DNA of 64,000 nt from Limimaricola pyoseonensis. GTDB taxonomy: Bacteria; Pseudomonadota; Alphaproteobacteria; Rhodobacterales; Rhodobacteraceae. Below are positions 1-9,212 of the stretch, one piece after another (the first letter of the stretch is position 1; each line of letters starts with the position of its first letter). Position numbers and translations under genes: made by a program. The stretch covers positions 62,001-126,000 of the forward strand of contig NZ_FNAT01000008.1 in assembly GCF_900102015.1 (NCBI RefSeq), written 5' to 3'. The notes beneath the pieces are model-generated. The model was given only the letters and a program-made list of their open reading frames with translations. It had not been told where the DNA came from and made no database searches.

Positions 1-761
1 GCGACGCCTCGCGGCTCGCCTTCGCCGACCGCGGCCTCTACATGGCCGACAGCGACTTCGTGCCGATGCCGACCGAGGGGCTGGTCGACCCGACCTACCT
101 CTCCGAGCGCGCGGCGCTTCTGGCGGGCGACGACGCGCTGCCCGAGGTCTCGGCCGGCACACCGGAATGGCAGCACGCCATGCTTTGGGGGCAGGACCGC
201 TCGATCGAGTTTCCCTCGACCAGCCACATCTCGATCGTCGATGCCGAGGGCAACGCGCTGTCGATGACCACCACGATCGAGAACGGCTTCGGCTCGCGGC
301 TCTTCGTGCGCGGCTTCCTTCTGAACAACGAGCTGACCGATTTCAGCTTCGCCACGCATGAGGACGGCCGCCCGATCGCCAACCGGGTGGAGCCGGGCAA
401 GCGGCCGCGCTCCTCCATGGCGCCGACCATCGTGATGCAGGACGGCGCGCCGGCGCTGGTGGTGGGCAGCCCCGGCGGCAGCCGGATCATCGGCTATGTC
501 GCGCAGGCCATCGTCAACTGGGCCGACTGGGACATGGACGTGCAGCAGGCGCTGGCCGCGCCGCATCTGGTCAACCGCTTCGGCACCTTCGATCTCGAGG
601 GCGGCACCGAGGCCGAGAGCCTCGAGGGCCCGCTGGGCGAGCTGGGCTTCGAGACCAACATCCGCGACCTGACCTCGGGGCTGCACGCGATCGAGATCAC
701 CGCCGAGGGGCTGCTGGGCGGCGCCGATCCGCGCCGCGAGGGCATCGCCTTGGGCGAGTGA
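1..761 (+). CDS. ggt: Gamma-glutamyltransferase, C-terminal part (5' end outside window)
   Basis: This is an Ntn-hydrolase that cleaves the gamma-glutamyl bond of glutathione and related compounds, normally in the periplasm. The reading frame is open from the window edge (codons in phase from base 3), so the large subunit is mostly missing. The small subunit is present. The autocleavage and nucleophile threonine lies in a T-S-H-I-S segment encoded at about 219-233. Typical downstream GGT motifs follow: a G-N-A-L-S-M-T-T-T-I-E-N stretch, P-G-K-R-P-R-S-S-M-A-P-T, and the glycine-rich G-S-P-G-G-S-R loop. A strong GC palindrome follows the stop codon. The family call is firm, but the substrate cannot be told from this fragment. 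Confidence 0.93.
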   Translation, partial: DASRLAFADRGLYMADSDFVPMPTEGLVDPTYLSERAALLAGDDALPEVSAGTPEWQHAMLWGQDRSIEFPSTSHISIVDAEGNALSMTTTIENGFGSRLFVRGFLLNNELTDFSFATHEDGRPIANRVEPGKRPRSSMAPTIVMQDGAPALVVGSPGGSRIIGYVAQAIVNWADWDMDVQQALAAPHLVNRFGTFDLEGGTEAESLEGPLGELGFETNIRDLTSGLHAIEITAEGLLGGADPRREGIALGE

Positions 762-769
762 GCGCCCCC

Positions 770-793
770 GCCCGGCCCCCGCGGGGGCCGGGC
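770..793 (+). terminator. Perfect 24-bp GC palindrome, probable terminator of ggt
   Basis: An 11-bp stem with a 2-base centre begins 8 bases after the ggt stop. No T-run follows, so this is an intrinsic-terminator-like hairpin of the high-GC type or a 3' stabilising structure. Confidence 0.5.
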
Positions 794-908
794 CGACCGC
801 GCGCCATGGCCGGGCGCGGCCCGCATAGTGAAACCGCGCCCGCCGCCGCTTGCGCGGCGTCGCGGGCGGGTCTAGGCCGAAGGCCGAGAACAGCCAGGAG
901 GCCGCGCC

Positions 909-2057
909 ATGAAGATCACCGCCATCGAAACCTTCATCGTCCCGCCGCGCTGGTGCTTCGTGAAGATCTCCACCGACGAGGGCATCTCGGGCTGGGGCGA
1001 GCCGGTGGTCGAGGGCCGCGCCCACACCGTCGCGGCCGCCGTCGAGGAGCTGTCGGACTACCTGATCGGCAAGGACCCGCAATTCATCGAGGACCACTGG
1101 ACCGTGATGTATCGCGGCGGCTTCTACCGCGGCGGCGCGATCCATCTGAGCGCCATCGCCGGCCTCGACCAGGCGCTGTGGGACATCAAGGGCCGCGCGC
1201 TCGGCGTGCCGGTGCACGCGCTTCTGGGCGGCAAGCTGCGCGACCGCATCCGCGTCTACAGCTGGATCGGCGGCGACCGGCCCGGCGACACCGCCCGCAT
1301 GGCCCGCGACTGCGGCGACCGCGGCTTCACCGCCGTCAAGATGAACGGCACCGAGGAGCTGCAGATCGTCGACAGCCACGCCAAGGTCGACCAGGTGCTG
1401 GAGCGGGTGGCCGCGATCCGCGACGAGATGGGCCCCGATTTCGGCATCGGCATCGACTTCCACGGCCGCGTGCACCGGCCGATGGCCAAAATTTTGGCGC
1501 GCGAGCTGGAGCCGTTCCGCCTGATGTTCATCGAGGAGCCGGTGCTGTCGGAGCACGCCGAGGCGCTCAAGGAGATCGCCAACCACTCGGCGACGCCGAT
1601 CGCGCTTGGCGAGCGGCTCTATTCGCGCTGGGATTTCAAGAAGATCCTGCAGGAAGGCTATGTCGACATCGTCCAGCCCGACCCGAGCCATTCGGGCGGC
1701 ATCACCGAGACCCGCAAGATCGCGGCGATGGCCGAGGCCTACGACGTCGCCGTGGCGCTGCACTGCCCGCTCGGGCCGATCGCGCTGGCCGCGAACCTGC
1801 AGCTCGACGCGGTGTGCTACAACGCCTTCATCCAGGAGCAGTCGCTGGGCATCCACTACAACACCGGCAACGACCTGCTCGACTACATCACCGACCGCTC
1901 GGTGTTCCATTACGAGGACGGTCACGTCGCCATCCCCGACGGCCCCGGCCTCGGCATCGAGGTGAACGAGGAGGCGGTGCGCCGCGCCGCCAAGGAAGGC
2001 CACCGCTGGCGCAACCCGGTCTGGCGCCACGCCGACGGCAGCTTCGCGGAGTGGTGA
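909..2057 (+). CDS. dgoD: D-galactonate dehydratase
   Basis: This enolase-superfamily enzyme dehydrates D-galactonate to 2-keto-3-deoxy-D-galactonate, the second step of oxidative (De Ley-Doudoroff) galactose catabolism. At 382 residues it has exactly the length of E. coli DgoD. The catalytic set falls at the same numbers: Mg ligands D183, E209 and E235, and acid/base pair H185 and H285. The N-terminal capping domain and the barrel motifs are complete. The ATG is preceded by an AGGAGG ribosome site at 897-902. A probable galactose dehydrogenase lies 0.9 kb downstream on the other strand, and galactosidases with a sugar importer lie 10-20 kb away, which fits a galactose role. The kinase and aldolase needed to finish the pathway are not in the window. 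Confidence 0.95.
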   Translation: MKITAIETFIVPPRWCFVKISTDEGISGWGEPVVEGRAHTVAAAVEELSDYLIGKDPQFIEDHWTVMYRGGFYRGGAIHLSAIAGLDQALWDIKGRALGVPVHALLGGKLRDRIRVYSWIGGDRPGDTARMARDCGDRGFTAVKMNGTEELQIVDSHAKVDQVLERVAAIRDEMGPDFGIGIDFHGRVHRPMAKILARELEPFRLMFIEEPVLSEHAEALKEIANHSATPIALGERLYSRWDFKKILQEGYVDIVQPDPSHSGGITETRKIAAMAEAYDVAVALHCPLGPIALAANLQLDAVCYNAFIQEQSLGIHYNTGNDLLDYITDRSVFHYEDGHVAIPDGPGLGIEVNEEAVRRAAKEGHRWRNPVWRHADGSFAEW

Positions 2058-2136
2058 GGCGGCGCCCGGGTCAGGGCCTCGCGGTCCCGGCAGCGGGGCC
2101 GCCTTGTCAGGGATCAGGCATCTCGCGGTGCGGCCA

Positions 2137-2787
2137 TCACGGCTGGCCCGCCGCCGAGGCATCCGAGGTCGCCAGAAGCAGCGCGCGCACGGCTTCGGCG
2201 TCGGCGATCTGTTCGAACAATACCGGTATCACGCCGCGATCGCGCAACGGACCCCAGCCCGGATGGGTCAGACCGTAGCCGAAGGGTTGGACCACATCTT
2301 CCGACAGCAGGGCGCCGACCGTCAGCGACGGGTGCGGTCGCCCTTCCGCGATGTGGTAGGGAAACTCGGACGAGTGCTCGCAGGAGACCAGGTACGCGCG
2401 ACTGGCCAGGACGTGATTGCGGCCCTCGCGGCGGACGATGGCACGTCGATCGGTCACCGCGTAGTGCAGGCTGTCGAGCAGGTAGGAACGCGCGGCGGCC
2501 AGGTAGAACGCGGCGATCAGGAAGCCGAGCGTGAGGGCGCCGTAGACCCAGATCGCGTCGCCCTTCGTGAGTGATCCGTCATCCTCGATCAGCGGCCATG
2601 TCAGCCACAGCGCCACCGTGCCGATCAGGAAGCCGAGGTGCCATGCCCTCTCCGCACCGACGAACTCGAAGAGGCGACGCCCGTATTCGGGTCGACCGTC
2701 CCACAGGAGGACCTCGCCGGGTGCGAGGTAGGGGCCCCATCCGTCGTCCGGACGACCCGCTGGCCGAGAAGAGATAGTGACTTTCAA
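2137..2787 (-). CDS. Hypothetical two-TM protein with PH-like (bPH2-type) layout
   Basis: This 216-residue protein is not a named family I can assign firmly. It starts with a soluble segment containing L-A-P-G-E-V-L-L-W-D-G-R-P. Two hydrophobic helices follow, at about residues 50-66 and 80-98, then a segment starting Y-A-V-T-D-R-R-A-I-V-R-R. The E-x-x-L-W-x-G-x-P start and the Y-x-V-T-D-R-R turn are typical of small bacterial membrane proteins with a PH-like domain. The furthest upstream start is TTG at 2787, and no ATG gives a comparable protein, so the start is uncertain. It is convergent with dgoD, with an 80-bp gap. Base composition is somewhat less GC-extreme than in neighbouring genes, which is compatible with a different history. 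Confidence 0.7.
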   Translation of the reverse strand: MKVTISSRPAGRPDDGWGPYLAPGEVLLWDGRPEYGRRLFEFVGAERAWHLGFLIGTVALWLTWPLIEDDGSLTKGDAIWVYGALTLGFLIAAFYLAAARSYLLDSLHYAVTDRRAIVRREGRNHVLASRAYLVSCEHSSEFPYHIAEGRPHPSLTVGALLSEDVVQPFGYGLTHPGWGPLRDRGVIPVLFEQIADAEAVRALLLATSDASAAGQP

Positions 2788-2920
2788 ACCGGCAGCCGAT
2801 CACCCACAGTGGCACCCCGTTGCAGGCTGGCAGGTCCGGTCGAGGTTGAAAAGGCGATATGGCACTCGCCCTCCAGATCTCGCCCGTGCCGGGGCTGGCC
2901 GGGGTCGGCGGCTCCGTCCT

Positions 2921-3856
2921 TCAGAACTCGAACGCCGCCACCGTCTCCCGCCGGCCGAGCGTCATCGCGTCGGCGACGTGGCGCATCGGGGCGAGGTCGG
3001 TCTCGCTTTCGCCCTTGGCCACCAGCTCGGCCATGCGGGCGTAGAGCGCGGGGTATTCGCCGGGGTGGTCGGGCAGCGTCTCTTCCGTGCCGTCCACCTC
3101 GAGCCGGGCGCCGCCGTCGCGCAAGGTGACCGGGCCCCGGTCGGTCTCGACCGCGATCTCCCAGGTCTGCGGCCCCTCCTGCCGCCAGTCGAACGCGGCC
3201 CGCACCCCGCCGGTGAAGTCGAGCGTCGCGGCGATCGGGGTCTGGCGGTTCTCGGGGAACTCCAGAACGGCGCCGGTCAGGTGGACCGGGCTCGGCAAGA
3301 TTTCGGTCAGGATCGACAGCGCGTTGATGCCGGGGTCGAACACGCCCATGCCGCCGGCCTCGAAGATCCACTCCTGCCCCGGATGCCAGCGCCGCACGTC
3401 CTCCTTCCAGTCGATCCGGGCCGAGCGGACCGCGCGCTCCGCCAGATGCGCCTTGGCCGCGGCGACGCCCGCCGCCATGCGGCTGTGCCATGTGGCGTAG
3501 AGCGTGACGCCCATGCGGGCGGCGAGGTCGATCAGTTCGTGCACCTCCGACAGCGTCTGGCCCGGCGGCTTTTCCAGCATCACGTGGCGGCGCGCGAGAA
3601 GCGCCTTCTTCGCGTAGTCGAAGCGCGGCTGCGGCGGCAGGCAGAGCGAGACGGTGTCGATCTCGGGCCGCGCGGCGAGGAAGGCGTCGAAATCGTCGAA
3701 GGCCTCCACCCCCTCGACCGCGCCGGACCGGCTCACCGTGGCGGCGAGGCTCCAGTCGGAGCTGGCGGCGATGGCGGGGACGTGCTGGTCGCGGGCGATC
3801 TTGCCGATGCCGACGAGGGCGATGGGGCGGGGCGTGGCGATGGGGCGGGACGTCAC
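2921..3856 (-). CDS. Gfo/Idh/MocA oxidoreductase, probable D-galactose 1-dehydrogenase
   Basis: This 311-residue NAD(P)-dependent sugar dehydrogenase has an N-terminal Rossmann fold (A-L-V-G-I-G-K-I-A-R, residues 13-22). The family E-K-P motif is at residues 95-97 (L-E-K-P-P-G-Q-T), and the lysine is the usual catalytic residue. A C-terminal alpha/beta substrate domain contains W-x-E-D-V-R-R-W-H-P-G-Q-E-W. Length and motif resemble bacterial galactose 1-dehydrogenases of this superfamily, which make D-galactonolactone. The nearby dgoD (next step) supports that substrate, but other aldoses remain possible. Start: ATG at 3856, divergent from the TetR gene with about 150 bp between them. Confidence 0.8.
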   Translation of the reverse strand: MTSRPIATPRPIALVGIGKIARDQHVPAIAASSDWSLAATVSRSGAVEGVEAFDDFDAFLAARPEIDTVSLCLPPQPRFDYAKKALLARRHVMLEKPPGQTLSEVHELIDLAARMGVTLYATWHSRMAAGVAAAKAHLAERAVRSARIDWKEDVRRWHPGQEWIFEAGGMGVFDPGINALSILTEILPSPVHLTGAVLEFPENRQTPIAATLDFTGGVRAAFDWRQEGPQTWEIAVETDRGPVTLRDGGARLEVDGTEETLPDHPGEYPALYARMAELVAKGESETDLAPMRHVADAMTLGRRETVAAFEF

Positions 3857-3980
3857 GGGCGGCTCTCCTACTGGGCGGTCGCGGCACTATGACGCGCCGC
3901 CCCGGCCCGCGCAAACGCTGTGCGGCGATGCGCGACATGCCGGCCACATCGGGCTTGATCCGTGCGCGGGGTCTCTTAAA

Positions 3981-3999
3981 TACCGACCGTCGGTCTGTA
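3981..3999. promoter_or_regulatory. TetR-type operator upstream of the efflux operon
   Basis: This is a 19-bp near-perfect inverted repeat reading TACCGACCGTCGGTCTGTA; 16 of the 19 positions are symmetric. It lies 12 bp before the TetR start and inside its likely promoter. The ACCGACCG.CGGT core is typical of operators of TetR repressors that govern RND pumps, so autoregulation of the TetR-MFP-RND operon is the natural reading. Confidence 0.7.
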
Positions 4000-4010
4000 A
4001 TAGGGTAGAC

Positions 4011-4751
4011 ATGCTCAGCGAAGACACCCACCCCCGGACGGCCCCGCGCCGTCGCCTGACGCCCGAGGACCGCCGCGCCGCGATCCTCGATGCCGCGCAG
4101 GTGCTGTTCTTCGCCAAGGGCTGGGACGCCGTCACCGTGGCCGACGTGCTGGCCGAGGCCCGCATCTCCAAGGGCGGATTCTACCACCATTTCTCGGCCA
4201 AGGAGGACCTGCTCGACGGGGTGGTGTCGCGCCTGGCCGAGCAGGCGGTCGCGGCGGCCGAGGCCAGCCGCCGGCAATGCGAGGGCGACGCGCTGACCCG
4301 GTTCAACGCCTTTCTCGCCGCCACCAACCGCTGGAAGGCCGAGCGCGCGACCGAGCTGCGTTTCATCGCCGACATGATCCGCCGCCCCGGCAACGAGCTT
4401 CTCCTGCAGCGCATCGACGCGGCGGTGCGCCGCGCCGTGGTGCCGGCGCTCGAGGCGATGATCCGCGACGGCGCCGCCGAGGGCCGCTTCGACCCGCCCG
4501 ACCCGAAGCTGGTGGCCGAGGCGATCGTGTCGCTGACCATCTCGCGCCGCGAGGTGCTGCGCGATGCGATCGCGGCCGCCGATGCCGGGGCGCCGGAGGC
4601 GGCGGCGGCGCGGCTCGGCGCGCATATCGCGGCGGAGACGGCGCTGGTCGACCGGCTGCTCGGCCTGCCGCCGGGGTCGGTGCATTACTGCGACCCCGCG
4701 GAATTCGGACAGATGATGGCCGACATGGCCTGCGGCCATGCCGCCTACTGA
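4011..4751 (+). CDS. TetR/AcrR family repressor of the adjacent RND pump
   Basis: This is a 246-residue transcription regulator. The N-terminal helix-turn-helix is seen at about residues 24-70 (A-I-L-D-A-A...F-F-A-K-G-W-D-A-V-T-V-A-D-V then I-S-K-G-G-F-Y-H-H-F). A variable all-helical ligand domain follows. The ATG at 4011 was chosen because the palindromic operator at 3981-3999 lies just upstream and translation further upstream is not TetR-like. The stop codon is 10 bp before the start of the membrane fusion protein, so the three genes form one operon. It probably represses the pump until an inducer binds. Confidence 0.9.
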   Translation: MLSEDTHPRTAPRRRLTPEDRRAAILDAAQVLFFAKGWDAVTVADVLAEARISKGGFYHHFSAKEDLLDGVVSRLAEQAVAAAEASRRQCEGDALTRFNAFLAATNRWKAERATELRFIADMIRRPGNELLLQRIDAAVRRAVVPALEAMIRDGAAEGRFDPPDPKLVAEAIVSLTISRREVLRDAIAAADAGAPEAAAARLGAHIAAETALVDRLLGLPPGSVHYCDPAEFGQMMADMACGHAAY

Positions 4752-4761
4752 GGACAGGAAC

Positions 4762-5967
4762 ATGTATCAGAAGCAGGATTTCAACGCCTCGGAGGCCGAG
4801 GGCGCCGCGCCCGGGGGCGCGCGCCGCCCGCTCGAATTCGACGGCGACGCGGGCTCGGCCCGGTCGAAATGGGTGGCGGCGCTGCTCGCGCTCATGGTGA
4901 TCGGCTGGATGGCCAGCGGCTACGTCCTGCCCGCCCCGCCCGAGCAGGCCGCGGCCCCGGTGCAGCCGGTCGAGGCGGTGGCCGTCGCGGTGCGCGACAG
5001 CCGCGCCGAGGAGGTGACGCGCATCTTCACCGCCGAGGGGCAGGCCCAGCCCGACCGCCGCGCCGCGATCCGCAGCGAGACCGGCGGCGAGGTGGCCGAG
5101 ATCGTCGCCCGCAAGGGCGACATGCTCGAGGCCGGCGCCGTGGTGGCGCGGCTGTCCACCCGCGAGCAGGAGGCCCGCGTCACCCAGGCCCGCGAGGCGG
5201 TGGCCCGCGCGCAGCGCGAGTTCGACAACGCGCAGTCGCTGCTCGACCGCGGCGTCGCCACGCAGGACCGCGTGACCGATGCCCGCTCCGACCTCGCCGC
5301 CGCAGAGGCGCAGCTGACCCAGGCCGAGGAGGCCGCCGAGGCGGCGGTGATCCGCGCGCCCTTCTCCGGCCGGCTCGACGCGCTGTCGCTCGACGAGGGC
5401 GAGTTCGTCGCCGCCGGGGCCGAGATCGGCACCATGCTCGACAGCGACCCGCTGACCGTGGTGATCCAGGTGCCGCAGCAGGCGCTGTCGCGGATCGAGC
5501 CGGGGCAGGTCGCGCAGGTCGAGTTCATCACCGGCGAGACCCGCGAGGGCGAGGTGAGCTATGTCAGCGCCGACGCCGCCTCCGAGACCCGCACCTTCGA
5601 GGCCGAGATCACCGTGCCCAACCCCGACGGCGCGCTGGCCTCGGGCCTCTCGGCGCAGATCCGCGTCCCGACCGGCACGATGCGGGCGCATTTCGTCTCG
5701 CCGGCGATCCTGTCGCTCGGCACCGACGGCACGCTCGGCGTCAAGACGGTGGATGCCGAGGACACGGTGGTGTTCCACCCGGTCGCGGTCGAGCGCGCCC
5801 AGACCGACGGCGTCTGGGTCAGCGGCCTGCCCGACGAGGCGCGGCTGATCACCGTGGGGCAGGGCTTCGTCAGCCATGGCGAGAAAGTCGCCCCGAGCAC
5901 CGAGACGGCGCGCCTGGCCGATGTCGCCGAGGCCGAGGCGCCCGCCGGGCTGGAGAGCCCGCAATGA
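4762..5967 (+). CDS. RND efflux periplasmic adaptor (membrane fusion protein)
   Basis: This HlyD/AcrA-type adaptor links the inner-membrane RND pump to an outer-membrane channel. It has about 401 residues. An N-terminal membrane anchor (W-V-A-A-L-L-A-L-M-V-I-G-W-M) has no lipobox cysteine. Then come the first half of a lipoyl-like domain (G-G-E-V-A-E-I...G-D-M-L-E-A-G), an alpha-helical hairpin, the second lipoyl half (I-R-A-P-F-S-G-R-L-D) and beta-barrel domains. The ATG at 4762 is preferred over 4738 because AGGACAGGA precedes it and it does not overlap the TetR gene. Its stop overlaps the RND start by 4 bp. No outer-membrane TolC gene is next to it. Confidence 0.92.
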   Translation: MYQKQDFNASEAEGAAPGGARRPLEFDGDAGSARSKWVAALLALMVIGWMASGYVLPAPPEQAAAPVQPVEAVAVAVRDSRAEEVTRIFTAEGQAQPDRRAAIRSETGGEVAEIVARKGDMLEAGAVVARLSTREQEARVTQAREAVARAQREFDNAQSLLDRGVATQDRVTDARSDLAAAEAQLTQAEEAAEAAVIRAPFSGRLDALSLDEGEFVAAGAEIGTMLDSDPLTVVIQVPQQALSRIEPGQVAQVEFITGETREGEVSYVSADAASETRTFEAEITVPNPDGALASGLSAQIRVPTGTMRAHFVSPAILSLGTDGTLGVKTVDAEDTVVFHPVAVERAQTDGVWVSGLPDEARLITVGQGFVSHGEKVAPSTETARLADVAEAEAPAGLESPQ

Positions 5968-8900
5968 GGGCCCTGATCGACGCCGCCTTCGACCGCAGCC
6001 GGGTCGTGGCGCTGCTTCTGGGCCTCGTGCTCGCGGTCGGCGCCATCGCCTACGTGGCGATCCCCAAGGAAAGCTCGCCCGAGATCCCGATCCCGATGGT
6101 CTACGTCTCGACCGGGCTCGAGGGCATCGCGCCCGAGGATGCCGAGCGGCTGCTGGTCGAGCCGCTGGAGACCGAGCTGGGCGCGCTCACCGGTCTCAAG
6201 AGCATGACCGGCCACGCCTCCGAGGGCCATGCCAGCGTGCAGCTCGAATTCGAGCCCGGCTTCGACGCCGACGAGGCGCTCGACAAGGTACGCGAGGCGG
6301 TCGACCGGGCCACCAACGACCTGCCCGACGACGCCAACGAGCCCACCGTCACCGAGATCAACACCGCGCTCTTCCCGATCCTGACCACGATCCTGTCGGG
6401 CCCGGTGCCCGAGCGCACGCTGAACCAGATCGCCGAGGACCTGCAGGACCGGCTCGAGGGCGTCTCGGGCGTGCTCGAGGTCGATATCGGCGGCCAGCGC
6501 TTCGAGGTGATGGAGGTGCTGATCGACCCGACGGTGTTCGAGACCTACAACATCTCCTTCGACGAGCTGATCGGCCAGATCAACCGCAACAACCGGCTGA
6601 TCGCCGCGGGCGCGATCGAGAACGGCGCGGGCCGCATCGTGCTGAAGGTGCCCGGGCTGATCGAGGACCTGTCGGACGTGATGGAGCTGCCGGTCAAGGT
6701 GCGCGGCGACACGGTCGTCACCTTCGCCGACGTCGCCACCGTGCGGCGCAGCTTCGAGGATCCCTCGGGCTTCGCCCGGATCGACGGCCAGCCGGCGCTG
6801 GCGCTCGAGGTCAAGAAGCGGGTCGGCGCCAACATCATCGACACCGTCGCCGCCGTGCGCGCCGAGATCGAGGCGGCGCAGGCCGAATGGCCCGAAAGCG
6901 TGCGCATCGACTACATGCAGGACGAGAGCGAGCAGGTGAAGGACATGCTCTCGGATCTCGAGGCCAACGTCATCGCCGCGGTGATGCTGGTGATGATCGT
7001 GATCGTCTGGGCGCTGGGGCTGCGCTCCTCGATCCTGGTGGGTCTCGCCATTCCCGGCGCCTTCCTCGCCGGCGTCGCGGCGCTCTACTTCATGGGCTAC
7101 ACCATGAACATCGTGGTGCTGTTCTCGCTGATCCTCGTGGTCGGCATGCTGGTCGACGGCGCGATCGTCACGGTGGAGCTGGCGGACCGCTACCTGCACG
7201 AGGGCCGGCCCGCGCGCGAGGCCTATGCCGAGGCCGCCAAGCGCATGGCCTGGCCGGTGATCGCCTCGACCGCGACGACGCTGTCGGTGTTCTTCCCGCT
7301 GCTGTTCTGGACCGGCACGGTGGGCGAGTTCATGAAGTTCCTGCCGATCACCGTGCTGCTGACGCTCGCCGCCTCGCTGGCGATGGCGCTGGTCTTCATC
7401 CCGGTGCTGGGCGGCCTGATCGGCCGCCGCCAGCCGCAGAGCGCGGCGCAGAAGCGCCAGCTGCACGCCGCCGAGCATGGCGACCCGCGCGAGATGCGCG
7501 GCGCCGCCGGCGCCTATGTGCGGCTGCTCGAATGGGCGATCCTGCGGCCCGGCCGGACGCTGATCTTCGCGCTGCTGAGCCTCGTCTCGGCCTTCCTCGC
7601 CTATGGCGCGCTCGGCAACGGCATCAGCTTCTTTCCGTCGGTCGAGCCGGATTTCGCGCAGGTCGAGATCCGCGCCCGCGACAACTTCTCGATCTGGGAG
7701 CAGGACCGCCTGGTCCGTCAGGTCGAGGAGCGGCTCTTGGGCTATGACGAGATCTCCAGCGTCTATGCCCGCACCGGCACCAGCACCCAGGCCGACGAGG
7801 AGGTGATCGGCACGATCCAGCTCGAGTTCACCGAGTGGGACACCCGCCGCAAGGCCGAGGTGATCAACGAGGACATCCGCGCCCAGATGGCCGACATCCC
7901 CGGCATCGAGGTGCAGGTGCAGGTGCAGTCGGGCGGGCCTTCGGCCGGCAAGCCGATCAGCCTCGAGATCGCCTCGCGCGACCGCGTGGCGCAGGCCGCC
8001 GCGGTCGAGGCGATCCGCGAACGCATGGACGAGATCGGCGGCTTCACCGACGTCACCGACACCCGGCCGCTGCCGGGCGTGGAATGGGAGCTGCGCCTCG
8101 ACCGCTCCGAGGCCGCGCGCTTCGGCGCCGACGTGACGCTGCTGGGCCAGGCGGTGCAGCTTCTGACGCAGGGCATCACGGTCGCCGACTACCGCCCCGA
8201 CGACGCCGACGGCGCGGTCGACATCCGGGTCCGCTTCCCGGCCGGGGACCGCACGCTGGAGCAGCTCGAGAGCCTGCGCGTGCCGACCAATGCGGGCCTC
8301 GTGCCGGTCGCCAACTTCGTCAGCTTCGAGCCGGCGCCGCGCTCGGGCCGGATCACCCGGATCGACGAGCAGCGGGTCACCACGATCTCGGCCAACGTCG
8401 CGCCGGGCGTGCTGGTCAACGACCAGATCGTGGCGCTGCGCGGGGCGCTGCAGGAGATGGACCTGCCCGACACGGTCGACTGGTCGTTTGCCGGCGAGGC
8501 CGAGGACCAGCAGGCGGCGATGGTCTTCCTGATCGGCGCCTTCGGCGCGGCGATCGGGATGATGCTGGTGATCCTGGTGGTGCAGTTCAACAGCTTCTTC
8601 CAGGCCTTCATCGTGATGAGCGCGATCGTCTTCTCGGTCGCGGGGGTCCTGCTGGGCCTTCTGGTCACCGGCCGGCCCTTCGGCATCGTCATGGGCGGGA
8701 TCGGGGTGATCGCGCTGGCGGGCATCGTGGTGAACAACAACATCGTGCTGATCGACGCCTACAACGACCTGAAGAAGCAGGGCCTCTCGCCGCTCGAGGC
8801 GGCGCTCAGGACCGGGGCGCAGCGTCTGCGGCCGGTCGTGCTCACCTCGGTGACCACGGCGCTGGGGCTGATGCCGATGGTGATCGGGGTCAACATCGAC

Positions 8901-9128
8901 TTCTTCCGCCGCGAGATCGTCTACGGCGCGCCCTCGACCCAGTGGTGGACCGAGCTTTCCTCGGCCATCGCCGGCGGCCTCGTGGTGGCGACGGTGCTGA
9001 CGCTGGTGGTGACGCCCGCCATGCTGATGCTGGGCGAGCGGATGGCGGCACGCGGCGCGCGCCGGCGCGAGCGCCGGGCGGAACGCCGCGCCGCGAAGGG
9101 GGCCGCGAAGGGCGCAGCCCCGGCCTGA
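5964..9128 (+). CDS. RND family efflux transporter, inner-membrane pump
   Basis: This proton-driven exporter of about 1054 residues is full length for the AcrB/MdtB-like class. TM1 is near the N-terminus (V-V-A-L-L-L-G-L-V-L-A-V). Two large periplasmic loops flank the repeated six-helix bundles. TM4 reads G-M-L-V-D-G-A-I-V-T-V-E; the usual adjacent Asp-Asp relay pair is Asp-Gly here, a variant seen in one branch of the family. The second repeat has V-N-N-N-I-V-L-I-D. The C-terminus is cytoplasmic and rich in Arg and Ala. The ATG overlaps the adaptor stop (ATGA). A very stable hairpin follows the stop. Substrates (drugs, solvents, metals) cannot be predicted. Confidence 0.95.
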   Translation: MRALIDAAFDRSRVVALLLGLVLAVGAIAYVAIPKESSPEIPIPMVYVSTGLEGIAPEDAERLLVEPLETELGALTGLKSMTGHASEGHASVQLEFEPGFDADEALDKVREAVDRATNDLPDDANEPTVTEINTALFPILTTILSGPVPERTLNQIAEDLQDRLEGVSGVLEVDIGGQRFEVMEVLIDPTVFETYNISFDELIGQINRNNRLIAAGAIENGAGRIVLKVPGLIEDLSDVMELPVKVRGDTVVTFADVATVRRSFEDPSGFARIDGQPALALEVKKRVGANIIDTVAAVRAEIEAAQAEWPESVRIDYMQDESEQVKDMLSDLEANVIAAVMLVMIVIVWALGLRSSILVGLAIPGAFLAGVAALYFMGYTMNIVVLFSLILVVGMLVDGAIVTVELADRYLHEGRPAREAYAEAAKRMAWPVIASTATTLSVFFPLLFWTGTVGEFMKFLPITVLLTLAASLAMALVFIPVLGGLIGRRQPQSAAQKRQLHAAEHGDPREMRGAAGAYVRLLEWAILRPGRTLIFALLSLVSAFLAYGALGNGISFFPSVEPDFAQVEIRARDNFSIWEQDRLVRQVEERLLGYDEISSVYARTGTSTQADEEVIGTIQLEFTEWDTRRKAEVINEDIRAQMADIPGIEVQVQVQSGGPSAGKPISLEIASRDRVAQAAAVEAIRERMDEIGGFTDVTDTRPLPGVEWELRLDRSEAARFGADVTLLGQAVQLLTQGITVADYRPDDADGAVDIRVRFPAGDRTLEQLESLRVPTNAGLVPVANFVSFEPAPRSGRITRIDEQRVTTISANVAPGVLVNDQIVALRGALQEMDLPDTVDWSFAGEAEDQQAAMVFLIGAFGAAIGMMLVILVVQFNSFFQAFIVMSAIVFSVAGVLLGLLVTGRPFGIVMGGIGVIALAGIVVNNNIVLIDAYNDLKKQGLSPLEAALRTGAQRLRPVVLTSVTTALGLMPMVIGVNIDFFRREIVYGAPSTQWWTELSSAIAGGLVVATVLTLVVTPAMLMLGERMAARGARRRERRAERRAAKGAAKGAAPA

Positions 9129-9139
9129 CCGGGGCAGGA

Positions 9140-9171
9140 TGCCGCGCCCGCCTGTCGGGCCGGGCGCGGCA
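9140..9171 (+). terminator. Hairpin terminator after the RND operon
   Basis: Perfect 11-bp GC-rich arms (9140-9150 and 9161-9171) enclose a 10-base loop, 12 bases after the RND stop. No T-tract follows. Confidence 0.6.
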
Positions 9172-9212
9172 CGCTATCTGGCACGGCACCCCCGCGACGG
9201 AGCCCGTGCGCC

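Noticed and set aside
758-2278. Long plus-strand reading frame over dgoD
   Set aside because: Arg/Pro/Gly-rich out-of-frame shadow of dgoD; no domain, and the dgoD frame has all catalytic residues.
2784-4763. Long minus-strand frame over the dehydrogenase and TetR genes
   Set aside because: Low-complexity shadow typical of high-GC DNA; the Gfo/Idh/MocA and TetR frames are recognisable proteins.
4869-5963. Extension of the RND reading frame upstream into the adaptor gene
   Set aside because: The upstream part is Arg/Gly/Ala-rich shadow; the RND protein begins at the ATG overlapping the adaptor stop.
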